From positions 54,522-118,521 of the forward strand of contig NBLN01000001.1 of the NCBI GenBank assembly GCA_002084425.1: a stretch of DNA of 64,000 nt, read 5' to 3'. Below, one piece after another: positions 44,676 to 51,895 of the stretch. A program made the position numbers and the translations under genes. The stretch comes from Desulfobacteraceae bacterium 4572_130 (GTDB taxonomy: Bacteria > Desulfobacterota > Desulfobacteria > Desulfobacterales > Desulfobacteraceae). The notes under the pieces were generated by a model. That model was not told where the DNA came from. It was given only the letters and a program-made list of their open reading frames with translations, and made no database searches. Positions within the stretch are counted from its first letter, which is position 1. Every line of letters begins with the position of its first letter.

Positions 44676-44692
44676 TGCAAATGGTATGCCAA
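44676..44692 (-). promoter_or_regulatory. Sigma-54-type promoter of flagellin 1
   Basis: Reverse strand TTGGCATACCATTTGCA: GG and GC separated by ten bases, near-consensus. It would start transcription about 80 bases before the flagellin ATG. Confidence 0.85.
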
Positions 44693-44856
44693 AAAATTAA
44701 TATGAAACAAAAATATAGGAATATCAAATAGATAGGCAAAAAAACAAAAAGGATTTAGAACTTTTTTCTTATCTTAAAAATTTAAAATAGGAAAAATTTG
44801 TCTAAAAAACAGGAAGAAAAGGTAAGATGTGAGAATTTAATCTCTTTAAAATAAAA

Positions 44857-44885
44857 AAAACCGCCTTAAAATGTAAGGCGGTTTT
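44857..44885. terminator. Terminator downstream of flagellin 2
   Basis: AAAACCGCCTTA, loop AAATG, TAAGGCGGTTTT: a perfect 12-bp stem followed by T or A runs on both sides, 29 bases past the flagellin 2 stop. The GC-rich centre makes it the strongest terminator in the window. Confidence 0.93.
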
Positions 44886-44913
44886 AATAAAAAAATTAGA
44901 ATTAAATTATGAA

Positions 44914-46986
44914 TTACTGGAGAAGACTTAATATATATTGCGTTGATGCATTTGCCTGTGCCATAGCATAGGAACCTGTCTGAGCAAGAAGCTGCATTCT
45001 TGCAAAATTCATTGCTTCTTCTGCAAAATCCACATCCCTGATAATAGATTCTGATGCTTGTATATTAGTTTTAGGCTTTAAGTCAATACTAATAGTACTT
45101 GTAATAGTACTTGATTTAATTGTACTACCAGTTGCAATAACACTATCCTTGGCCAGGGTCATATCAGCTGATAAAGTAATATTACTAATAACAACATACA
45201 TATCACTTGCTAATGTAGTTCCTGATGCAGTAGATGTTCCTGATCCAGTAGATAAAGCATCTAATGTCATATCTTCTTTAAGAACAGTCCCTTCTTTAAT
45301 TAATGTACCTTTTTGAAGAATAGTATCCTTATTCACTGCCATGTCAGAGCTAAGTGTCATGCCTGCTAGTATTTTACTGCCTGTTTTAATTATACTGCCC
45401 TTAGCCAGAGTCATACTCTCTGTTAAAAGAATAGCAACATCAACAACATATCTATCCCCTGGTAATATATCTCCTGTATTATAACTATCTGTTGTCCCCC
45501 CTCCACCAGCTTTGTCAGTAGATAAAGTCATGTTTTCTTTAAGAACAGTACCTTGTTTAATTAATGTATCTATTGCAAGGTTAGTATCTTTATCCACTGC
45601 CATGTCAGAGCTAAGTGTTATATCCTCAGCAGTAGTTCCTGCTATACCTGCTATCATTGAACTGCCTGCTTTAATTTCACTGCCCTTAGCCAGAGTCATA
45701 CCAGCAGCTCCTAAAGTAATATCACTAATAACATACATATCCTTTGTTAATATATGTCCTGATAAAAGAGCCTCTGCTGATCCATCAATTGTTTCAGATA
45801 ACTCTGTTGCCATATCTTGTTGAAGAACAGTACCTGATTTAATTACTGTACCTACTTTAAGAATGCTATCAGTATCCAATGCTGTGTCAGAGCTAAGTGT
45901 CATGTCTAATGCTGCCACTTCAACAGCTTTATCAGATATTTGAAACTGGGTTGCCCCTTTTTGTGTAAGGTTGATATAGCCAATAGTTGACATTTCACTG
46001 GCACTAAAAATAGGAGTAACTGAATCTGCTGAACCTATTAAACCTGTAATATCTATTCCTCGTCCATCAATGGATTTAAGTATAAGTTCGCCGCCACTAC
46101 TTATAGATGCAGTTACGCCATGTTGAGATGATTTATTATTAATTCCCTTTATAAGACTATTGTCTGCATCATTTCTTTGAACATTAATTGCTCCTCCAAT
46201 ATTTACTCCATTAATGGAAAAATCATCACCTGTTTCGCCTGATTTAATATTTGTTGATGAAGTTGAACTTACAACAGCATTTGCACTAATACCTGTTGTT
46301 GAAGCATAACGGTTTATCTCATCTGCTAAAGCCTCCATACCATTTTCAGATTTATTGTTTGCCTGAATATTTATTGTATTTAAAGTTAATTCTTCCCCAG
46401 TAATGCTGCTTGTAATAACAAGTTGCACAAATCCACCATTTTCATTTGCCAGATCAAGTTTTGCCTGAGTAATATGTCCTGTTTTATTAGATTGAGATGA
46501 TTGAATTGAAATATCTGTTGTTATATTAGCATAAGCATCAATTTGGATTTTTTTGTTGGTAAAAGCTCCAGACAAAAGTTTCTGTCCATTAAAAGAGGTA
46601 TTTTTTACAATACTATCAAGCTCTTCCATGAGTTTATTAATATCATTTTGAAGTATAAGTCTTGTTTCCCTTGTCTGCGTATCTGATGCTGCCTGAATCG
46701 TTTTTGTTTTAATTGTATTAAGAATATTAATAGATTCTTCAAGAGATCCATCAGCAATTTGTATAATTGATAATGCATCATTTGCATTGCGGATTGCCTG
46801 ACCAATTCCAAGATGCTGTGATTTTAAGGAATCAGCAATAGCCATTCCAGATGCATCATCAGCAGACTTATTAATTCTTAATCCAGTTGACAAACGAGTT
46901 AATGATTCTGAAAGTTTATTGTCATTATTAATCATATTTTTATGGGCTGTAAGGGCAGCAATGTTTGTGTTGATTTTAAGTCCCAT
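44914..46986 (-). CDS. Large flagellin 2 with tandem internal repeats and a shortened C-terminal D1
   Basis: 690 residues. The N-terminal half closely parallels flagellin 1 (MGLKINTNIAALTAHKNMIN, RLSTGLRINKSADDASGMA, hook-IN motif at 252-315). Residues 363-630 are three tandem units of 87-94 residues opening with TLSSDMAV or TLSSDTAL. The C-terminus keeps KTNIQASESIIRDVDFAEEAMNFARMQ...SLLQ but lacks the D1 helix QIDKIRSSLGSVQNKLSVT seen in flagellin 1, going straight from SIDLKP to KTNIQ. Whether it still polymerises is open. GGAGGA ribosome-binding site; no clear sigma-54 promoter. Confidence 0.93.
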   Translation of the reverse strand: MGLKINTNIAALTAHKNMINNDNKLSESLTRLSTGLRINKSADDASGMAIADSLKSQHLGIGQAIRNANDALSIIQIADGSLEESINILNTIKTKTIQAASDTQTRETRLILQNDINKLMEELDSIVKNTSFNGQKLLSGAFTNKKIQIDAYANITTDISIQSSQSNKTGHITQAKLDLANENGGFVQLVITSSITGEELTLNTINIQANNKSENGMEALADEINRYASTTGISANAVVSSTSSTNIKSGETGDDFSINGVNIGGAINVQRNDADNSLIKGINNKSSQHGVTASISSGGELILKSIDGRGIDITGLIGSADSVTPIFSASEMSTIGYINLTQKGATQFQISDKAVEVAALDMTLSSDTALDTDSILKVGTVIKSGTVLQQDMATELSETIDGSAEALLSGHILTKDMYVISDITLGAAGMTLAKGSEIKAGSSMIAGIAGTTAEDITLSSDMAVDKDTNLAIDTLIKQGTVLKENMTLSTDKAGGGGTTDSYNTGDILPGDRYVVDVAILLTESMTLAKGSIIKTGSKILAGMTLSSDMAVNKDTILQKGTLIKEGTVLKEDMTLDALSTGSGTSTASGTTLASDMYVVISNITLSADMTLAKDSVIATGSTIKSSTITSTISIDLKPKTNIQASESIIRDVDFAEEAMNFARMQLLAQTGSYAMAQANASTQYILSLLQ
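45097..45900 (-). repeat. Three tandem coding repeats in flagellin 2
   Basis: Units start at residues 363, 457 and 544. Each has LxxGTxIKxGTVLxxxM near its start, a Ser/Gly/Thr-rich middle, and MTLAKGSxIKxGSxxxAG near its end. The DNA is also conserved (CACTGCCATGTCAGAGCTAA recurs on the + strand), so the duplications are recent. Confidence 0.9.
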
Positions 46987-46990
46987 TTAT

Positions 46991-47006
46991 AATTCCTCCA
47001 TGAATT
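46991..47006 (-). promoter_or_regulatory. Possible CsrA hairpin at the flagellin 2 ribosome-binding site
   Basis: Reverse strand AATTC-ATGGAG-GAATT: a 5-bp perfect stem with a six-base loop containing GGA, four bases before the ATG. This is the geometry of known CsrA targets, where binding would block ribosome entry. Confidence 0.6.
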
Positions 47007-47051
47007 ATTTAATTTAATAAATTATCATAATTTATTTTATATGAAAAAACC

Positions 47052-47137
47052 TATACCTACTTAATATTCTTTCATATTTCGTTGTAAGGCAAACTAAGAA
47101 CCACAAAAACCAGATCTGCCTTCCTTATGCCAGTTAC
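47052..47137 (-). repeat. R1 leader repeat, copy 5 (reverse)
   Basis: Reverse strand: AACTGGCATAAGGAAGGCAG, ATCTGGTTTTTGTGGTTC, TTAGTTTGCCTTACAACG, AAATATGAAAGAATATTAAG. Same direction as flagellin 2, about 66 bases before its start. Confidence 0.8.
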
Positions 47138-47209
47138 TATTGTTACTTTTATTTAATGATACATAATACACTAATATATTTCTTGTTTATTCCTCCTTTT
47201 TTATTTTGA

Positions 47210-47247
47210 TTTTTTGTTAAAATTGCTATCGACATTTTAACAAAAAA
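47210..47247. repeat. Perfect inverted repeat between dgt and flagellin 2
   Basis: TTTTTTGTTAAAAT and ATTTTAACAAAAAA, 14-bp arms around a ten-base spacer. Neither strand has a U-run after the stem, so it is not a standard terminator; it may be an operator or an mRNA 3'-end stabiliser for the upstream gene. Confidence 0.7.
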
Positions 47248-47290
47248 CCTTAATATAAATTAACCATTTTTCATGAAAAACCTAGCACCA

Positions 47291-48442
47291 TTAAACAATA
47301 TATTTAGGTACAAACAATTCATTTATACTTTTAAGAACATAATTATCTGTCATGCCTGAAATAAAATCTAGAACAATAATTTCATTTTTTTCATCATCAG
47401 AATATTTCCTTTTTTTAACAAAGTTTTTAAACAAATAAACTACAGGAATATCCAGCAAAATATTACTTTTAAATCTATTTGTTTTTGTGATTTCTTCTAA
47501 TAAATATTCAAAAATTATTTTTAATGCTCGCTCTGCCTGAGGCTTAAATTTTTGTACTTTTTCATGTTCATATATATTTTTATAATTAAAAGAGATTAAT
47601 TCTTTTAAAGCAGAAAATTTAGTTTGACTTAATCCAATTTTGTTTTCATGCTTTTTGCTTGTATCAATTAAATCTTCCAGTAATATTCCTATTCTTGAAC
47701 CATTATTATTGCCTAATTCATTAATTATATGTTGGGGAATATCATTTTTTTTTATAAGTCCGGCTTTTATGGCATCTTCAATATCTCTTCCTGCATATGC
47801 TATTTTATCTACAAAACGAACAACACAACCTTCTAGTGTAACAGGCATTAAAGCATTTTTTAATTTTTTTATATGTTCAAGTTTTTTATTTTTTTTTTCA
47901 GGAAAAATTAAATTACTTTTAAAATCTTCTCCACAATGGGAAATTATTCCATCTCGTACTTCATAGGTTAAATTTAGCCCTGATTTAGGTTCGCTATCTA
48001 ATTTTGCAAGTTTATCTACTACTCTTAGACCATTGATTTCATGCTGAAAGGAAATATCTAATTTATTATCTTTACAAATTTTTTTAAGCACTTCTTCGCC
48101 ATGATGACCAAAGGGCGAATGTCCTATGTCATGTCCCAGCCCAATTGCCTCTGCTAAATCTTCATTTAATTGTAAATGCCTTGCAACTGTTCGAGAAGCA
48201 GAAGCAACATAAAACACATGCTCCATTCGTGTACATATATGATCATTTTTAGGAAGAAAAAAAACCTGAGTTTTATGTCTAAGCCTTCTAAAGGATTGGC
48301 TGTAAATTATTCTGTGTATATCTCTTTGAAATTCAGTTCTATAATTATCAGGTTTAAGTTCTTTTTTTCTTCCCTTTGAATTTTTACTTAATGTAGCATA
48401 TTTACTTTTATAAATATTTTCTTCATTAAATGGTTGACACAT
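47291..48442 (-). CDS. dgt: dGTPase-like HD-domain triphosphohydrolase
   Basis: 383 residues. The HD metal site is complete: RRLRHKTQVF, H75 in TRMEH, H104-D105 in GLGHDIGHSPFGHHGEE and, later, VRFVDKIAYAGRDIEDA. This is the Dgt/SAMHD1-like family that hydrolyses dNTPs to nucleoside and triphosphate, adjusting dNTP pools; some homologues act against phages. It overlaps the deoxyribosyltransferase gene by 17 bases, so both act in nucleotide turnover. Confidence 0.93.
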   Translation of the reverse strand: MCQPFNEENIYKSKYATLSKNSKGRKKELKPDNYRTEFQRDIHRIIYSQSFRRLRHKTQVFFLPKNDHICTRMEHVFYVASASRTVARHLQLNEDLAEAIGLGHDIGHSPFGHHGEEVLKKICKDNKLDISFQHEINGLRVVDKLAKLDSEPKSGLNLTYEVRDGIISHCGEDFKSNLIFPEKKNKKLEHIKKLKNALMPVTLEGCVVRFVDKIAYAGRDIEDAIKAGLIKKNDIPQHIINELGNNNGSRIGILLEDLIDTSKKHENKIGLSQTKFSALKELISFNYKNIYEHEKVQKFKPQAERALKIIFEYLLEEITKTNRFKSNILLDIPVVYLFKNFVKKRKYSDDEKNEIIVLDFISGMTDNYVLKSINELFVPKYIV

Positions 48443-49043
48443 CTTTAATCTCCAAAATATTTATTAATTGATTACATAATTCATTATTATTTAAACTTTT
48501 TGATAATTTAAAAAGTAATTGTCCTTTTTTATATAATGTTTTTATCCTAGAGTTATTAATTATTTTGTTGTTCCCAGAATGATTTTCCAAGAATAATTCA
48601 TTAAAAACAAATGGTATAGATGATATATTATTTACTATATTAAAATTTGAAAGCCCTATTACCAGAGGATTATCATTTCCATTTATTAAGGTTCTTGCAT
48701 CATTTTTAAATGTAACAATTATTTTTCCTGCATTCCATGCAATGCCTGCCTCAACCATTGCACCTTCATCTGGAACTCTGCCATTAATATTTAAAATTAG
48801 TCCATCACTTAGAAGTACTTGAAAAACATCCAGTGTAAAAATTGCTTTATTTAATATAAGATTTGCATTATTTTTTGAAACCCCTAATTTTATAAAAGAT
48901 TCTAACAGGTTGGCAAACTCAAACCCATCTCTATGAGGTAAAAAAACATCAAATCCATTATTTTCCAAAACATCTGCAATTTCCTGCATTTCTTCCTTTT
49001 CCTTTGAATTAAATAATGGACCTGCACAATATATTTTTTTCAT
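48426..49043 (-). CDS. Nucleoside 2-deoxyribosyltransferase-like protein
   Basis: 205 residues. KKIYCAGPLFNSKEKEEMQEIADVLENNGFDVFLPHRDGF at the N-terminus and DGLILNINGRVPDEGAMVEAGIAWNAGKIIVTFKND are the Nuc_deoxyrib_tr fold, with the catalytic Glu in DEGAMVEAG. Family members exchange bases on deoxynucleosides or hydrolyse deoxynucleoside 5'-monophosphates. It is coupled to the dGTPase-like gene. AAGGAG precedes the ATG. Confidence 0.87.
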   Translation of the reverse strand: MKKIYCAGPLFNSKEKEEMQEIADVLENNGFDVFLPHRDGFEFANLLESFIKLGVSKNNANLILNKAIFTLDVFQVLLSDGLILNINGRVPDEGAMVEAGIAWNAGKIIVTFKNDARTLINGNDNPLVIGLSNFNIVNNISSIPFVFNELFLENHSGNNKIINNSRIKTLYKKGQLLFKLSKSLNNNELCNQLINILEIKDVSTI

Positions 49044-49072
49044 TATAAAAATACTCCTTTTATAATTATAAT

Positions 49073-49092
49073 ATTGATGGCTTTATAAAACT
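49073..49092 (+). repeat. R3 short intergenic motif
   Basis: ATTGATGGCTTTATAAAACT just before R1 copy 6; a match to the R3 core TTGATGG-N3-T-TAAAA. Confidence 0.45.
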
Positions 49093-49102
49093 CTAATTTT
49101 CA

Positions 49103-49179
49103 TATAACCGCCATAAAACAGATCTGGTTTTTAATTCTTAGTTTGCCTTACAAGAAAATATAAAAGAATATTAAACAGG
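49103..49179 (+). repeat. R1 leader repeat, copy 6
   Basis: AACCGCCATAAAACAGATCTGG, TTTTTAATTCTTAGTTTGCC, TTACAAGAAAATATAAAAG, AATATTAAACAGG. The only copy not facing a nearby start codon: it reads into the 3' end of the DEAD-box gene. Confidence 0.8.
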
Positions 49180-49288
49180 AAAAAAATTCCAGATTAGAAA
49201 CTGATATGGAAATATATCATAAAAACTATATTTTCTATTACATGGGAAAAATAATTATATAAAATTTAAAAAAAATAATGTAGGAAAA

Positions 49289-49332
49289 AAAAATGCCATT
49301 AATAGCAATATTGCTTACTACATGGCATTTTT
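49289..49332. terminator. Terminator downstream of the DEAD-box helicase
   Basis: AAAAATGCCAT and ATGGCATTTTT form an 11-bp stem; the loop contains a second palindrome AGCAATATTGCT. It stands 12 bases past the helicase stop and works in both directions. Confidence 0.88.
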
Positions 49333-49344
49333 ATCTATTTGGAA

Positions 49345-50946
49345 TTATCTATTTTTATCTTTTTTGGCATGGGAAATAAGGGGTCTTTGGCCCTTTTCTT
49401 TAAAGCTGATAACAATTTTTTCTGCTTTTTCAAAAGGAACAGTTATAAAAGAAAATCTGTTCATTACTTGTATGTCACTAATTTGTCTGGGTTTAATTGA
49501 AACTTTTCCCATAATAAGTTCAACAAGCTTTCTAGCGCTTATCTTATCTTTTTTGCCCAGGGCTATAAAAAGTCTTGCCTTGCCCTTTTGATCAAGCTGT
49601 TTTCCCTTTGCACCAATTTCTTTTATTTTACCATAAGCATCTGGATTAAGTTCTTCTTTAAAACAATATTTAAGTAATGCAGGAAGTATTTCTGTTAAAT
49701 TATTATCTTGAATCAGCTTATCTGCAAAGTTATAATATTTATCCTCAATTTTTTTCTCATCTTCAAGAATAGCAGTTAAATCATCATATATTTTTTTCTT
49801 TTTTGCGTTAATAATATCTTTTATCTTTGGTACATTTGATTTTTTAATATCAGTCTTGGCAAACCGCTGTATAAACATCATTTTTCTATATTCATTAGGA
49901 GTAATAAATGTAATGGCAGTTCCTTGATTTCCAGCTCTTCCTGTACGACCTATACGATGAACATAAGATTCTGGATCATGGGGTATGGAATAATTTATAA
50001 CATGGGTAAGATTATTAACATCAATGCCTCTTGCTGCAACATCTGTTGCCACAAGAATATTGATTTTCTGTTTTTTAAATTTATTAAGAGTTCTTTCCCT
50101 TTGTAATTGTGAAAAATCTCCATGAATAGCTTCTGCATCATATCCTCTATCTGTTAGCTGAGTTACAACGGAATCTGCATCATTCTTTGTTCTGCAAAAA
50201 ACTAAACCATAAAAATTATCTTTAATATCAATTATTCTAGATAAAGCTTCAAATTTATCAGATGCTTTTACCTCAAAGTATATTTGCTCAGTTAGATTAG
50301 TTACTAGTTCCTTTTTCTTAACTGTAAGAAGTTCATAACCATCCATGTATTTGCGGGCAAGAGACTTTATTTTTGCAGGTATTGTTGCAGAAAATAATAA
50401 AGTTCTTTTATCAGGATTTGTATGTTCCATTATTTTTTCCATATCCTCGATAAAGCCCATATTAAGCAGTTCATCTGCTTCATCAATAATTAAATGCTCA
50501 ATTTTTTTCAGTTTCAATGTTTTTCGTTTAAGATGATCAATTATTCTTCCTGGAGTTCCAACTACAATATGTACTCCCTTTCTTAATCTGCTTAACTGCT
50601 GAACAATGGATTGACCACCATATATTGGTATTATTTTAAGATTTTTACTTCCCTTTAAAGAATTAATTTCCTCTGCTACTTGAATTGCTAATTCTCTAGT
50701 AGGAACCAGAATTAATGCCTGAACTGTTTTAATAGAAGCTTTAATCATTTCAATTAAAGGCAGTCCAAAAGCAGCTGTTTTTCCTGTGCCTGTTTGGGCC
50801 TGAGCAATAATATTAGTATTATCTTGCAGCATTAAAGGAATAGTCATAACCTGAATTGCAGTTGGTTCTTCAAAACCTTTTTTATTAATTGCTGTAAGTA
50901 TTTTTGGTGAAAGTCCAAGTTCGTTAAATGTTTTTTTATCTGTCAT
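49345..50946 (-). CDS. DEAD-box RNA helicase (DeaD/CsdA type)
   Basis: 533 residues. Q motif (GFEEPTAIQ), AQTGTGKT (50-57), PTRELAIQ, TPGRIIDH, DEAD (155-158), SAT, ARGID and HRIGRTGRAGNQG. The C-terminal segment RLFIALGKKDKISARKLVELIMGKVSIKPRQISDIQVMNRFSFI is the DbpA-type RNA-binding domain, so the protein probably acts in ribosome assembly or cold adaptation. The linker is Lys-rich. Confidence 0.95.
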   Translation of the reverse strand: MTDKKTFNELGLSPKILTAINKKGFEEPTAIQVMTIPLMLQDNTNIIAQAQTGTGKTAAFGLPLIEMIKASIKTVQALILVPTRELAIQVAEEINSLKGSKNLKIIPIYGGQSIVQQLSRLRKGVHIVVGTPGRIIDHLKRKTLKLKKIEHLIIDEADELLNMGFIEDMEKIMEHTNPDKRTLLFSATIPAKIKSLARKYMDGYELLTVKKKELVTNLTEQIYFEVKASDKFEALSRIIDIKDNFYGLVFCRTKNDADSVVTQLTDRGYDAEAIHGDFSQLQRERTLNKFKKQKINILVATDVAARGIDVNNLTHVINYSIPHDPESYVHRIGRTGRAGNQGTAITFITPNEYRKMMFIQRFAKTDIKKSNVPKIKDIINAKKKKIYDDLTAILEDEKKIEDKYYNFADKLIQDNNLTEILPALLKYCFKEELNPDAYGKIKEIGAKGKQLDQKGKARLFIALGKKDKISARKLVELIMGKVSIKPRQISDIQVMNRFSFITVPFEKAEKIVISFKEKGQRPLISHAKKDKNR

Positions 50947-51190
50947 GTATTTCTCTTTTATTTATATTTTAATTTTTATCAATCTTTTGATTAGCTTATA
51001 TCATACCAATCAATGGAATAAAGAGAATAAATTATATAAATTAGATTAAACTTTTTGTAAAATATAAATACTTCATTATATTAGTGAAACCTAATATTTA
51101 AAATCCCTCAACCCAATTTTAAAAGTTACAATACCCAAAAATCTTTATTAACTTAACAAAATCACTCTTGATTTTGAGATGCACTTTATA
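50947..51190. other. Intergenic region upstream of the DEAD-box gene
   Basis: About 245 bp of AT-rich DNA with the helicase leader at its left. CAAAATCA-CTCT-TGATTTTG near 51160 is a small hairpin. No coding sequence recognised. The inverted-repeat cassette begins at 51191. Confidence 0.6.
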
Positions 51191-51323
51191 CTGCTACACT
51201 TAGTTGCATAATAATTATACTTAAATTTTGCTGAAACTTTAGATAATTAAAATTAAAATTTTTCTCCAAATATCATAGGTATTACTTATTCTTTGATCTT
51301 TTATATTTTTAACATTTATTTTG

Positions 51324-51583
51324 TTAGTCTTTGAAAAATTTTTTAATTTTTTTCTTTATCAGTTCATCAGGACAACTTAATTTAATTATGGCACATTGTT
51401 TTTTGCACTGTCTACGTTCTTTACCGTCCATAAGTGTTCTTCGGCACTGATTCATACATCTAACGTATTTTGCTTTTGTTTGCGGACAATTTGCCGCATA
51501 GCTAATAAAATAAAAAGAAAAGAAAAGAAAAGAAAAAAGCCTAAAAATACAACTATTATCTTTCTCGTTACTACTCCTTTCAT
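51324..51583 (-). pseudogene. Secreted twin-CX3C protein, out of frame at a (CTTTT)4 tract (possible phase-variable gene)
   Basis: From ATG 51583 the frame reads MKGVVTRKIIVVFLGFFLFF and into a TGA after about 43 codons. The next frame instead reads SYAANCPQTKAKYV, RCMNQC, RRTLMDGKER, RQCKKQC and ends at TAA 51324. The two parts meet at CTTTT repeats (51512-51535 region). Removing one 5-bp unit joins them into an 83-residue protein with a signal peptide cut after SYA and six Cys including two CX3C motifs. Three bases separate it from the zinc-ribbon gene stop. Confidence 0.7.
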
Positions 51584-51586
51584 AAT

Positions 51587-51796
51587 TTATCCTCTCGTTT
51601 GTCCAATTTTTTTAGTACTATCGCTGTTACAATTCGGGCATTTAAAAGTACGAACAAAAACACCACCTTTGCCACTTGCACAATATCCACAAAACCTAGA
51701 TCCACATTTTTTACATTGAAAAATATTTACTGGGCTTCCACTTTTGCCAGTACTGCTTGCTCCACAATTAGGGCATGCTCCATATATAGCTCCCAT
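51587..51796 (-). CDS. Small double zinc-ribbon protein
   Basis: 69 residues with four Cys pairs: CPNC, CKKC, CGYC and CPNC, so probably two zinc ribbons; Gly/Ser-rich linkers (SSTGKSGSP, SGKGG). ATG 51796 is preceded by GGAGG. The ribosome-binding site for the next gene (GAGAGGA) lies in its last codons. Function unknown. It lies inside the inverted-repeat cassette with the Cys-rich secreted gene. Confidence 0.8.
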   Translation of the reverse strand: MGAIYGACPNCGASSTGKSGSPVNIFQCKKCGSRFCGYCASGKGGVFVRTFKCPNCNSDSTKKIGQTRG

Positions 51797-51895
51797 AAAT
51801 AACCTCCTTTCCTTTTAAAACAAAAACTTGCGTTTTGTATCTAAAATTTCAGCAAAATTTAAGTATAATTATATAAATAAGCGTAGCGGTTAATT

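Larger units (their letters stand above)
51191..51889 (-). mobile_element. Two-gene cassette bounded by about 50-bp imperfect inverted repeats
   Basis: Left arm 51191-51246 (CTGCTACACTTAG...TTATACTTAAATTTTGCTG, AAACTTTAGATA) is inverted at 51838-51889 (reverse strand CCGCTACGCTTAT...TTATACTTAAATTTTGCTG, AAATTTTAGATA). The inner about 30 bp differ at one position; the outer part is less conserved. Between them lie only the zinc-ribbon gene and the Cys-rich secreted gene. No transposase, so it would be moved in trans if mobile. The right arm ends six bases from the transketolase stop. Confidence 0.65.

Noticed and set aside
47118..47135. Sigma-54-like GGCATAAGGAAGGC upstream of flagellin 2
   Set aside because: The spacing fits GG-N10-GC, but the sequence is part of R1 and the other R1 copies lack this spacing, so the match is probably accidental.
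47210..47247. Inverted repeat as a rho-independent terminator of dgt
   Set aside because: A-rich, not T-rich, sequence follows the stem on both strands; kept only as an inverted repeat.
51396..51719. 107-residue + strand frame across the inverted-repeat cassette
   Set aside because: It crosses two minus-strand genes with good start signals, has no ribosome-binding site and contains the AAAAG repeat as a Lys run.
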